Of a DNA stretch of 64,000 bases, positions 49,015 through 56,709 are shown piece after piece. Within the stretch, counting starts at the first letter, position 1, and every line of letters starts with the position of its first letter. The position numbers and the translations under genes were made by a program. The stretch covers positions 2,976,001 through 3,040,000 of the forward strand of contig CBDCCY010000004.1 in assembly GCA_965215155.1 (NCBI GenBank), given 5' to 3'. The stretch comes from JAGWAJ01 sp965215155 (GTDB taxonomy: Bacteria; Acidobacteriota; Vicinamibacteria; Vicinamibacterales; UBA8438). Below the pieces are notes generated by a model, which saw only the letters and a list, made by a program, of their open reading frames with translations, was not told the origin of the DNA and did no database searches.

Positions 49015-49353
49015 GTGGCTGACCGCCGCACCGTGATGGTCGCCGCCCGCGTCACGCCCGAGGAGCACGCCGCCTGGCAGGCCAAGGCCGAGGCGGCCGG
49101 CGTGTCGCCCTCCCGCCTGCTGCGGCAGGCGATGGCGCGGACCCGCACCTGGACCGCGGCGGCGGCCGAGGTCGAGCGCGAGCGCACCCGGCAGATCGCC
49201 CGCGTCGGCAACAACCTGAACCAGATCGCCCGCTGGGCCAACACCCACGCCTCGCCGATGGACGCCGTCGAGATGATCGCCTACCTCCTGCACATCGCGC
49301 GGACGCTCGACAAGCTCGCCGGTGTCGGCCGGGAGCCTGACGGTGCACGTTAA
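49015..49353 (+). CDS. mobC: Relaxosome accessory protein MobC
   Basis: GTG 49015 gives 112 residues: a ribbon-helix-helix-like N-terminus ('RRTVMVAARVTPEEHAAWQAKAEAAGVSPSRLLRQAM') and the MobC family core 'RERTRQIARVGNNLNQIARWANTHASPMDAVEMI'. MobC binds near oriT and helps the relaxase open the DNA. Its end overlaps the relaxase start by ~10-30 nt. A shortened copy of the same gene lies at 47205-47500. Confidence 0.85.
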   Translation: MADRRTVMVAARVTPEEHAAWQAKAEAAGVSPSRLLRQAMARTRTWTAAAAEVERERTRQIARVGNNLNQIARWANTHASPMDAVEMIAYLLHIARTLDKLAGVGREPDGAR

Positions 49354-50767
49354 GTTCATCGCGCGCGGGACCGGCTCGGCCGGGGCGGCGGCCGACTACC
49401 TGCTCGGCGAGCGGGACGCGGCCGGGAAGCTGCGCGACGGCGTCGAAGTTCGCCGCGGCGACCCCGACCAGGTGGCCGCCGTCGCCGACGCGCTCGAGTT
49501 CGAGCACAAGTACACCTCCGGCGTCATCGCGTGGGCGCCCGAGGACCGGCCGACCGACGCGCAGATCGAGGCCGTGCTCGACAAGTTCGAGCAGACAGCA
49601 TGGGCCGGGCTGGAATCGGACCGCTACGCATGGGCAGCCGTCGAGCACCGCGAGCGCGGCGGCGGCGTCCACGTGCACATCCTCGCCGCCCGGTGCGACC
49701 TGGAGACGGGCAAGAGCCTCAACATAGCGCCGCCGGGCTGGCAGAAGACCTTCGGCCCATTGCGCGACGCCTTCAACCACGAGCACGGCTGGAGCCGGCC
49801 CGACGACCCCGCGCGGGCCAGGACGCAGCAACCCGGACACCGCGCCTACATCGACGCCAGGAACCTGCGGGCCGGTCTGGCGGTCGAGGCCGACCCGCGC
49901 GAGTTGATCCGGGACTACCTGGGGCAGCGCGTCGAGCACGGCGTCGTCCGTGACCGCGCCGACGTCGTGGCCGCGCTGAAGGAGGCGGGACTCGAGGTGC
50001 CGCGCCAAGGCAAGAGCTACGTGACCGCCCACGACCCGGAGAGCGGGAAGCGGTGGCGGCTGAAGGGAGCGTTGTACGAGCAGGACTTCGACCCGGAGCG
50101 ACTTGTCGGCCCGGCTGCGGCAGAAGTGGGAGACCGACCGGCGGGAGATCGAGCAGACCGGAACGGCGCCGCGGCGGCGGCTTGGCGAGAGCTGGAGCAG
50201 CGCCGCGAGCAGCGCGCAGCGTTCCATCGAAGCCGATTCGGCGGCGTGGGCCGGACGGACCAGGGCCGTGCCGAACCGCGTGTGGCGCCTGACCACGGCG
50301 GCGGGCCTGAGCGTCTTGGTGGCTATCTGCGGCGGCGGCTGGGGGACGATGCGATGGTTGTCGAGGAGCATCGAGAACCGGCTCGACGCCCTGACGATTC
50401 TCAACCTGGACATCGGGCAGACCCGCCGGACCTTGGCGCCGTGGGAGGAGACGGCCTGGCGCGTCGAGTTGCGCGAAATCGACGGCGAGCGGTTCGCCGC
50501 GTTGCCGGTTGGCTCGACGGAGCCTCCGTCCTGGACCGTGGGCGGGCGGCCTGCCGTGAAGCTGTCGAGCGAGTGAGGGAGTTGCATGAGCGAGCTGGAG
50601 CTGGAACGGCGGTTGTTGACGGCCTTTCGCGCGTTGTCCAGGCAGTACGAGCCCGGAACAGCAGCGGCACTGCGAGCAGGTCGAAGCCTTGCAGCAGCGT
50701 GTCGAGCAGCAGACCGCGGAGAACAGGACCTTGCGGCGGCTGGTCGAACACTTCGGCGGGCAGGTGA
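49322..50767 (+). CDS. Relaxase/mobilisation nuclease (MobA-like)
   Basis: The 481-residue relaxase starts 'HVKFIARGTGSAGAAADYLLGERDAAG' and carries the metal-binding His motif 'EHRERGGGVHVHILAARCDLETGKSLNIAPPGW' (~residues 108-140), as in plasmid MobP/MobA enzymes. It nicks oriT and stays covalently bound to the transferred strand. GTG 49322 or 49343 can start it. Its C-terminal third overlaps mobB in another frame, as in RSF1010. The long tail after ~residue 260 is Arg/Ala-rich. Confidence 0.85.
   Translation: MSAGSLTVHVKFIARGTGSAGAAADYLLGERDAAGKLRDGVEVRRGDPDQVAAVADALEFEHKYTSGVIAWAPEDRPTDAQIEAVLDKFEQTAWAGLESDRYAWAAVEHRERGGGVHVHILAARCDLETGKSLNIAPPGWQKTFGPLRDAFNHEHGWSRPDDPARARTQQPGHRAYIDARNLRAGLAVEADPRELIRDYLGQRVEHGVVRDRADVVAALKEAGLEVPRQGKSYVTAHDPESGKRWRLKGALYEQDFDPERLVGPAAAEVGDRPAGDRADRNGAAAAAWRELEQRREQRAAFHRSRFGGVGRTDQGRAEPRVAPDHGGGPERLGGYLRRRLGDDAMVVEEHREPARRPDDSQPGHRADPPDLGAVGGDGLARRVARNRRRAVRRVAGWLDGASVLDRGRAACREAVERVRELHERAGAGTAVVDGLSRVVQAVRARNSSGTASRSKPCSSVSSSRPRRTGPCGGWSNTSAGR
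50103..50576 (+). CDS. MobB-like protein overlapping the relaxase gene
   Basis: This frame lies wholly inside the relaxase gene, shifted by +1. It starts with TTG 50103 and encodes 157 residues: a charged helical N-terminus ('RLRQKWETDRREIEQTG'), one membrane helix ('VWRLTTAAGLSVLVAICGGGWG') and a C-terminal part rich in Glu/Arg. A membrane-anchored mobilisation helper encoded within the relaxase gene is the arrangement of mobB in mobA of RSF1010-type plasmids. It probably brings the relaxosome to the transfer channel. Confidence 0.65.
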   Translation: MSARLRQKWETDRREIEQTGTAPRRRLGESWSSAASSAQRSIEADSAAWAGRTRAVPNRVWRLTTAAGLSVLVAICGGGWGTMRWLSRSIENRLDALTILNLDIGQTRRTLAPWEETAWRVELREIDGERFAALPVGSTEPPSWTVGGRPAVKLSSE

Positions 50768-50826
50768 CGCGCTTGACCGCGGACTTGAGGACGCTCGCCG
50801 AGTCGTTGCGCGGACCGTGGAGCTGA
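50586..50826 (+). pseudogene. MbeD/MobD-like coiled-coil mobilisation protein, frameshifted
   Basis: ATG 50586 reads 'MSELELERRLLTAFRALSRQYE'. Dropping one C of the CCC at ~50655 restores 'PEQQRHCEQVEALQQRVEQQTAENRTLRRLVEHFGGQVTRLTADL' and a stop at 50824-50826. The restored 79-residue protein is a coiled coil like MbeD/MobD. The 241-bp length is one over a multiple of three. The single extra base in a short C-run could be a mutation or a sequencing error. Confidence 0.7.
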
Positions 50827-50904
50827 TCCGGCAGCAGGACCGGCATCGTGGACCCGACCGAGACTATGGCCCGAGCCGCTAGCGCCGCAGCGGGACCGAG
50901 CGCA

Positions 50905-51699
50905 TCAACGACCGTCGCGGGCGAGGTACCTCGCCCAATCGTCCATGAGCAGCCGCCGACGCTCGAACAGGTCCGACCGCGCGTAGGCCGCCTCGACCTT
51001 GTTCTGGACGACATGCGCCAGCGCCGCCTCGATGACCTCCCGCGGATGGTCGGTCATTTCCGCCGCCCAGTCCCGGAACGAGGAGCGGAAGCCATGGGCG
51101 ACAGCGGGGACCTTGTGGTACTGGAGCATCTTCGGCAGCGTGGACGGCGAGATCGGCCGGCCGCTCCGCATCGGGAACACGAGGCCGCTGCCGTCGCCGA
51201 GCGCCCGCGCCGCGTCGAGGATCTCCAGCGAACGCCCGCAGAGCGGGACCCGGTGCTCGCGCTTCGCCTTCATCCGCAGGGCGGGAACGGTCCACACGCG
51301 GCCGGCCACGTCCATCTCGTCCCACGTCGCCAGCCGGACCTCGCCGGACCGCGCCGCGGTCAACACCAGCAGCTCGAACGCCAGCTTGACGGCGGGCTGC
51401 GGCGACTTCGACTCCCGCACCGTCTCGATGGCCGCGGCCACGTCCTGGTGGGGCAGCGCCTGCCGGTGCGTCACGATGTCGTTCTGCGGACCGAGCACCG
51501 GTACCACTCGATCACAGGGGTTGTCGTTCCGCATGTCCAGCGCGATGCTCCACTCCAGCACAGCGCGGATGCGCTGGCGGACCTCCCTGGCCGTCGCCGC
51601 CTTGACGTGCCAGATCGGCGTGAGGATCTCCAGCACGTCGGCCGTGTTGACCTCGGAGACGGGCCGGCCGCCGATGCGCGGGAACACGTACCGCTCCAT
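50905..51699 (-). CDS. Tyrosine integrase (P4-type), N-terminally truncated
   Basis: The 264-residue protein begins at 'MERYVFPRIGGRPV', which corresponds to the middle of the core-binding domain, so the arm-binding (DUF4102) domain and ~120 residues are missing. The catalytic domain is intact: 'LTAARSGEVRLATWDEM' (Arg), 'AHGFRSSFRDWA' (H-x-x-R), 'LAHVVQNKVEAAYARSDL' (His/Tyr). It may be inactive or mis-regulated. It converges with the mobilisation genes and marks the right border of the integrated module. Confidence 0.8.
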   Translation of the reverse strand: MERYVFPRIGGRPVSEVNTADVLEILTPIWHVKAATAREVRQRIRAVLEWSIALDMRNDNPCDRVVPVLGPQNDIVTHRQALPHQDVAAAIETVRESKSPQPAVKLAFELLVLTAARSGEVRLATWDEMDVAGRVWTVPALRMKAKREHRVPLCGRSLEILDAARALGDGSGLVFPMRSGRPISPSTLPKMLQYHKVPAVAHGFRSSFRDWAAEMTDHPREVIEAALAHVVQNKVEAAYARSDLFERRRLLMDDWARYLARDGR

Positions 51700-51866
51700 G
51701 CTACGCTCTATAGCCTTCCGGTGTCGTCCGAATCGGTCCGCGATTGTCCGTAAGTCGCATAATAGTAATCATTTATGATTCTCTGCCGGGTCTTGACGCG
51801 AACCGGGCCGGCCGGTAGGATCCATCTGATTCCACCTTATGACGGTGGACGGACTGGTGGGTATCC

Positions 51867-52028
51867 ATGCTCCCGACACGCCCCCCGAAGACCAAGCCCC
51901 GAGGCCGGCAGCCCGAACACGCCCTCACCAACGCCTTCGTCCGAAACGTCGCCCGAGCCGGACGCTACTGTGACGACCGCCACGAAGAGCGCGTAAACCA
52001 CTCACATTCAATGGGTTACTGGCGATAG
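51867..52028 (+). pseudogene. N-terminal fragment of a second tyrosine integrase
   Basis: ATG 51867 encodes 53 residues beginning 'MLPTRPPKTKPRGRQPEHAL' then 'TNAFVRNVARAGRYCDDRH', the arm-binding (DUF4102-like) start of a tyrosine integrase. The sequence breaks off at the usual 'CDDRHGLYL' motif and ends at TAG 52026-52028. It is the remnant of another integrase or the lost head of the truncated one on the opposite strand. Confidence 0.6.
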
Positions 52029-52559
52029 GTCGGGGTTCACCCCCACGGTGTACCCTACCTTGTGAGCCGGAACACACCGGACCAACGAAGTCGTCCCCGC
52101 GGTAACCGTTCGGTCAAACCGGTATCCGGCGTTCCGGCAGTCGGGCAAGCATCGTCGCACAGCGAGCCGATCCGGTCCGGGGCTCTCCCTGCGCAGGGAC
52201 ATTCGACCGGTGCTGGCCCTCGACAACGCCAGCGTCCGGTTGGCCCGCTCCCATGTCCATACCGGGTTCACCGAACGGTTACTCCCCGCGTCCCCGCGTC
52301 CCCGGAGGCCCCGGAGTCCCCGGATCCCCGGACCCCGGAAGTCGGTCAGCGGCTCGTACTCTTGAAGAACCAGTACGCGCGGCGTCGTGCGGCGCGGACG
52401 CGCCGACAGCACGTCCGCGACGGAGGCGTGTGCGCTCGTCCCTGCCGTTGGGCGTCCCGGTGGGTTATCGCCCGCTCGGGTCACGGAGGCCGGCCCGCTT
52501 TGGTCAGGAGCGCTCTCGGTCTGTATGGTCACTCGGCCGCCGCACGTATGGCGAGCCGA
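52029..52559. other. Gene-free gap with CCCCGG-rich repeats
   Basis: About 530 bp between the integrase fragment and the ISKra4 element. Around 52285-52340 a run of CCCCG(G/C)-type units (CCCCGCGTCCCCGCGTCCCC and CCGGAGGCCCCGGAGTCCCC) is quasi-repetitive. No gene is recognisable. Confidence 0.45.
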
Positions 52560-52635
52560 CTCATGCGCGGGTGCGGCTCTTCTTCGTCGGCGGTCCAGAG
52601 ATGTCCAAGGGTTGCTGCGAGCAGCAGGGCAAGAG

Positions 52636-54249
52636 CTACTTGACCCGTCGAAGACGGGGGGAGGAGGGCGGTGGGGACGGCTCGGTGACGGGTGGTGCTA
52701 TCCCGTCAGCATAACGTTGGGCGTGGTTCCGTTCGTACTCGCGCGCCTCGTGGAAGTCCCAGTAGGCATCGAAGTCGCCGCTGGCTCGTAACGCTCGCAG
52801 CTTCAGGACCGCCTCGGCGCCGACCAGCCGCCAGCGGGCGCCGGTCAACTCCATCCGGTCGCGGACCAGGTGCCGGCACGCCCCCTCGATCACCCCCGTG
52901 GCGATGGGATAGCCCGCCGCGAGGTAGCGGTCGTAGTGTAGATACGGCCCATACTTCAGCAGGTAGTCGGCGCACGTGTCGACCGGCTTGCGGAGGTCGG
53001 GCGGCAGGCGGGCGACGGTGGCCGCTCGGCGCATTGCCGCCGCCACCCACCGGGCCTTGCCTTCGAGAATGCGTCGCACCCGCGTCCAAGCCCAGTATTC
53101 CCGCTCGAGGCTCTCCTCGCGATGGAACACCTGTGCCGCCTTCCAGACGTACTCGACCACGTGGATGATGTCGAGCACCACCGTGACGTCGACGCCGTAC
53201 GCGGCGGCGCCCGCCTCCACGAGGTCGAGCTGCATCTCGGCGCCGTCGACGAGCACGACCCAGCTCTTGACGCGCTCGGGGTCCCGGCGGTCCGCTTCCA
53301 GCAGCGCCTCCGCGACCACCTCCGCCGGCTCCCGTTCGAGGCTCGCCCAGACCCGTTTCGCCACCGGGCGAGGTCGCACGAGCGGGGGCCTGGACTTCTT
53401 CGTCCGGGTCCTGGCCACCGGCGAGCGGGGCATCAGGCTCTGCAGGAACTCCTCCGGGCTCCGCACGAACGGCGCGACCGTGTAGACGGCGGCCACCGTC
53501 GCCATGCGCTTCGCGTGCTTCTTCTCACCCGGCTGGAGACGCGGGAACCAGGCGAGCTGCTCGCGTTGCCGCCGGCGCCGCTCCGCCGCCCGCCGCGTCG
53601 CCTCGCGCAGGTCCTCGCGGTGCAGCACCACGCCCTTGCCGTCGAACGTGAGCACCAGAACCGACCCCTCCGGCGACGGCTCGCCCGCCGCCGCGCGGCG
53701 CGCCTCGTAGAAGGCGTCGAAGTCCTCCGCCGCGCGAGCTGCCAACTGTTCCGCCTGCCGCTTCGGCACCTCCGCTCCGGTATGGCGAGACAGATCGAAC
53801 AGCGCTTCGTCGAACGACCGCGACGCGGCCGCCTCCGCCACCCGCCGGCGCACCTCGAGCGAGTACCGCTCCGGCGGCAGGTTGAGCGACGCATCCAGCG
53901 GATGCAGACTCTCGTGACCCGCACGCGCGTAGCCCACGCGCTCGACTTCCACCGTGCCGAAGGTCGTCTCCAGGTGTCGTTCGTGCACGCGCCGTTCCCC
54001 GCGCTCGACCCCATCGGCCCCCGCGACCGGACCGGCCGCCTCTCCCGGGCTGCGCTGGTCGAGGTGCCCCTGCAGGAGCTTGCGCAGCAACTCCTGGCCC
54101 CGCCGATTCAGCTCCCGTTCCAGGTCGCTCTCACTCATCTGCTGCGCTTCGCGCGACGAGAGGTAGGCTTTGGCATCCGCGTATACGGCGTCCGCCGCCG
54201 CATACGGCGCCGGGTCGGAGGGAGCGCCGCGGTCGGCGACGACTCGCAT
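52636..54249 (-). CDS. ISKra4-family transposase
   Basis: The 537-residue protein fits the ISKra4 family. The N-terminus has 'LERELNRRGQELLRKLLQGHLDQR'. The catalytic domain has 'VLTFDGKGVVLHREDL', 'WVVLVDGAEMQLDL', 'VTVVLDIIHVVEYVWKAAQVFH' and 'GYPIATGVIEGACRHLVRDRMELTGARW', which provide the DDE acids. Several Ala-rich linkers are present. No frameshift. It is the downstream gene of a two-gene element. Confidence 0.92.
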   Translation of the reverse strand: MRVVADRGAPSDPAPYAAADAVYADAKAYLSSREAQQMSESDLERELNRRGQELLRKLLQGHLDQRSPGEAAGPVAGADGVERGERRVHERHLETTFGTVEVERVGYARAGHESLHPLDASLNLPPERYSLEVRRRVAEAAASRSFDEALFDLSRHTGAEVPKRQAEQLAARAAEDFDAFYEARRAAAGEPSPEGSVLVLTFDGKGVVLHREDLREATRRAAERRRRQREQLAWFPRLQPGEKKHAKRMATVAAVYTVAPFVRSPEEFLQSLMPRSPVARTRTKKSRPPLVRPRPVAKRVWASLEREPAEVVAEALLEADRRDPERVKSWVVLVDGAEMQLDLVEAGAAAYGVDVTVVLDIIHVVEYVWKAAQVFHREESLEREYWAWTRVRRILEGKARWVAAAMRRAATVARLPPDLRKPVDTCADYLLKYGPYLHYDRYLAAGYPIATGVIEGACRHLVRDRMELTGARWRLVGAEAVLKLRALRASGDFDAYWDFHEAREYERNHAQRYADGIAPPVTEPSPPPSSPRLRRVK

Positions 54250-54252
54250 CGC

Positions 54253-55143
54253 TCAAGGCTCCCGCAGCCGCCGCTGCGCATCCCGAACCAGAGGATAGAC
54301 CAGGACCGTCTTGGGCGCCGCGCCGGCACGACGGCCGTGCCGGTCCATGCGCCCGCGACCGCTCGTCGCGCCCAACGCGACCCAGTTGGCGGCACGGTAG
54401 CAACCCCCGTGGTGGCGGCGCGCGTCCACCAGCGTCTCCACCAGCCACGGCTCGAGGTGGTACCGGCGCGCCCAGTCCGCCACCAACCGACCGAGGCCAC
54501 GCGCCAACACCGCGCTGGCCAGGTTCTTCACCCCGACCCACGGCAGCAACAGAAAGCGGCTGTTGTTGACCACCCGCTGCAGATTCCGCGCCCGCGTCCC
54601 ATCGTCCCAGCCCACCCAGCGGTCCCGCACCGCCATGCGCCACGCCGGGCTCGAGAACTGCAGGCAGCCCACCACCGCGCGGACCGGCTTCGACGCATAC
54701 ACCAGATACCGCAGGTGCGCGCCGAACGGAACCGTGTGCCCCAGGTAGTGGTAGCGACCCACCAGCTCCCGGAACAGCAGCCGCTGCGCGGGCTCCTGCA
54801 CCAACTCGACCTCCAGCGGCTCGATGTCGCGGACGCTCCCGACGAGCGAACGTCCCGGCTCCCCCACCGCCGTCCGGGGAACGCGGGTCACCGAACCGAC
54901 CACGCGCCCCCGCCGCTTGTCCGGCAGCATCAGCGCCCCCTCCGCGTCGAGCCGTTCCAGGAACTCCCGGCACTCCCGCGCCTTCAGCCTCCCGTTCGGA
55001 CGCCGCCACCGCAACAGCTCGCACACCGTGCGCGCCAGCTCCATCCGGCTCAAGCCCGAGCAATCCCGCACGACCTCGCGCATCAGCGTCACCTCGCGGT
55101 CGCTGAACGCACGTCCCGAGAAACTCGTCGTCGCCACGGCCAT
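54253..55143 (-). CDS. DUF4338 / Druantia DruA-like protein carried by the ISKra4 element
   Basis: ATG 55143 gives 296 residues of the DUF4338 family, to which the Druantia anti-phage protein DruA belongs: 'LMREVVRDCSGLSRMELARTVCELLRWRRPNGRLKARECREFLERL', 'LGHTVPFGAHLRYLVYA', 'WDDGTRARNLQRVVNNSRFLLLPWVGVKNLASAVLARGLGRLVADWARRY'. In this setting it is a transposon passenger 3 bp upstream of the transposase rather than part of a Druantia operon (no DruB-E). It may aid transposition or give its host a benefit; the role is unknown. Confidence 0.8.
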   Translation of the reverse strand: MAVATTSFSGRAFSDREVTLMREVVRDCSGLSRMELARTVCELLRWRRPNGRLKARECREFLERLDAEGALMLPDKRRGRVVGSVTRVPRTAVGEPGRSLVGSVRDIEPLEVELVQEPAQRLLFRELVGRYHYLGHTVPFGAHLRYLVYASKPVRAVVGCLQFSSPAWRMAVRDRWVGWDDGTRARNLQRVVNNSRFLLLPWVGVKNLASAVLARGLGRLVADWARRYHLEPWLVETLVDARRHHGGCYRAANWVALGATSGRGRMDRHGRRAGAAPKTVLVYPLVRDAQRRLREP

Positions 55144-55483
55144 CGCGGGAAGGCGTCTCCCTTCCCACCACACCGTAGCAAGCGCCGCGCGAAATGTCCA
55201 GGGGCGCCGGAGAAACAGGCCACAGCGCCTCAGCGCCGTGGTCACCGGCTCCGGTCGGCTGCTCGAAGGGCCCGGTGGGGACGCTGGTCCGGTGCTGTCC
55301 CCGCCAGAATGCCCCCAACTGAGAGGGGGCGCGGAGATAAACCACTATCAGTCAATGAGATAGCTCTCTACGGAAAAGAGCCGCACCCCTCATGCGCCTA
55401 CTCCTTTTGAGCGTCTTTTCGGCCGGGCTGGCACGGAAGCCCTGAACTTCTCAATTCCCCGCCCAGGACGAGTGAACGATGGA

Positions 55484-56640
55484 TTAATAGGCGGCAGCGG
55501 TGAGCAGAACCCGCAACTGGTTCGCCGCGAACCGGCAGCAACTGGTGCGGTCGATCTGCAGTCCGTCGAGCAGCTCCTTGATCCGGTTCTCGATGTCCCC
55601 GCGCGCGCAGTAGACCTTCTCGTAGAGGGACCGAGGCGGTCGAGACAGGTTGGTCACGACGAAGCGGGGATTGTCCCGCGGCTCGCGGCCCGTGAGCCGG
55701 ACGACTTCGGCCTTGATCACGACACGCCGCTGCTGCTTCCAGGAGCCGGCCGCATAGCGGGTCTCGGCGTAGACGTGCTCCGTGCTGCCGGTGCGTGCGC
55801 TGCGCGCCCGCGCCCGCTTCATGGCCGGCTCGGCGTGCCGCACCAGCACGGCGTTCTTCGGCATCGAGACGACGTAGTCGAGCCGCGGGCAGGCCTCCAG
55901 GAAGTCGAAGACCTCCGGTGTCGCGAAGCCCGAGTCGAGCCGCACGAGGAACCGCGCCCGCGGGAACGCGCAGCGCAGCAACGGCAGCAGCCGCGACAAC
56001 AGGGCCACCGTTCCCACCGAGGCGACCGCGTTGCCGGGCCGCAGCACGGCCGCACACAGGTACTGCTCTGCCTCGCGGCCGAACGTCACGAACGCCAGCA
56101 GAGGCAGATAGCACCACGTGTCGTAGAACCCGTTGAAGAAGGTGAGCTGCTGCGCCCCGTGTGTCGGGTCGTCGGTCGGGTCCAGGTCGATCGTGATCCG
56201 TCGCGTCCGACCCTGCCGGCGTCGCCGGTGTCGCTCGATGACGCTCTCGGCCAGCTCCCGTCCCATCCGGTACAGGGCGCCCCGATCCACGCCGTTCTCG
56301 AAGCGCGACAGCGTCGGCTGCGAGGCCAGGCGCTCGCCGGCCACCGGGTCCCGGTCCAGCAACAGCTTGTGGATGGGATCCTCGGCCAGATGGTCGGCAT
56401 CGTTCCCGTCCGGATGGCCGCACGCGATGCCGAAGACACGCTGACCTATCAGATCCGTCAGCGTGTGCCGGACCCTCTCCGGCGTGCGAACGCCTGGACC
56501 AGGCCGTACACTCGCTCGGCCGCCTTCAGCAGCACCGCTCCGCCGTCGGAGCTCGCCTGCTCCCGATCGAACGCGGCCACCACCGGCTTGCCGAACAGCT
56601 CGGGGAACAGAACACGCTGTGGTATCGTGGGGTCCGTCAT
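55484..56640 (-). pseudogene. IS1380-family transposase, frameshifted and C-terminally truncated
   Basis: The first frame (from 56640) reads 'MTDPTIPQRVLFPELFGKPVVAAFDREQASSDGGAVLLKAAERVYGLVQAFA' and stops at 56458. The remainder continues in another frame as 'HTLTDLIGQRVFGIACGHPDGNDADHLAEDPIHKLLL', then 'TIDLDPTDDPTHGAQQLTFFNGFY', 'RARFLVRLDSGFATPEVFDFLE' and 'EKVYCARGDIENRIKELLDGL', all IS1380 signatures. A small deletion near 56480 causes the shift. The C-terminus stops early at 'LLTAAAY'. One terminal repeat (about 56728-56752, ending CCCGAATAATCCGGG) is preserved; the other is not recognisable. Confidence 0.8.
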
Positions 56641-56709
56641 GCAGGGGCCTCCGTCGTGCCGAAAACGCCTGTTGTCAGCAGTGTTTTAGCACACGGAGGC
56701 TCTTGCTTC

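Larger units (their letters stand above)
52569..55388 (-). mobile_element. ISKra4-family element with DruA-like passenger, 2820 bp, 9-bp duplication
   Basis: Perfect terminal repeats GGGTGCGGCTCTT (52569-52581) and its complement (55376-55388) bound the element, and CTCATGCGC is duplicated on both sides (52560-52568 and 55389-55397). Two genes on the minus strand, transposase and DUF4338, are 3 bp apart. Both are intact, and the clean duplication suggests a recent insertion. Confidence 0.92.

Noticed and set aside
47590..51760. attL/attR pair of the mobilisation module (shared TAAGTCGC)
   Set aside because: Only 8 bp match, which is expected by chance over these distances; no longer direct repeat was found by eye.
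54253..55143. Druantia defence system
   Set aside because: Only a DruA-like gene is present, inside the exact ends of an ISKra4 element; DruB-E and helicase are absent.
53122..55410. 762-codon plus-strand frame opposite the ISKra4 genes
   Set aside because: Arg/His/Leu-rich shadow of the transposase and DUF4338 genes; no motif.
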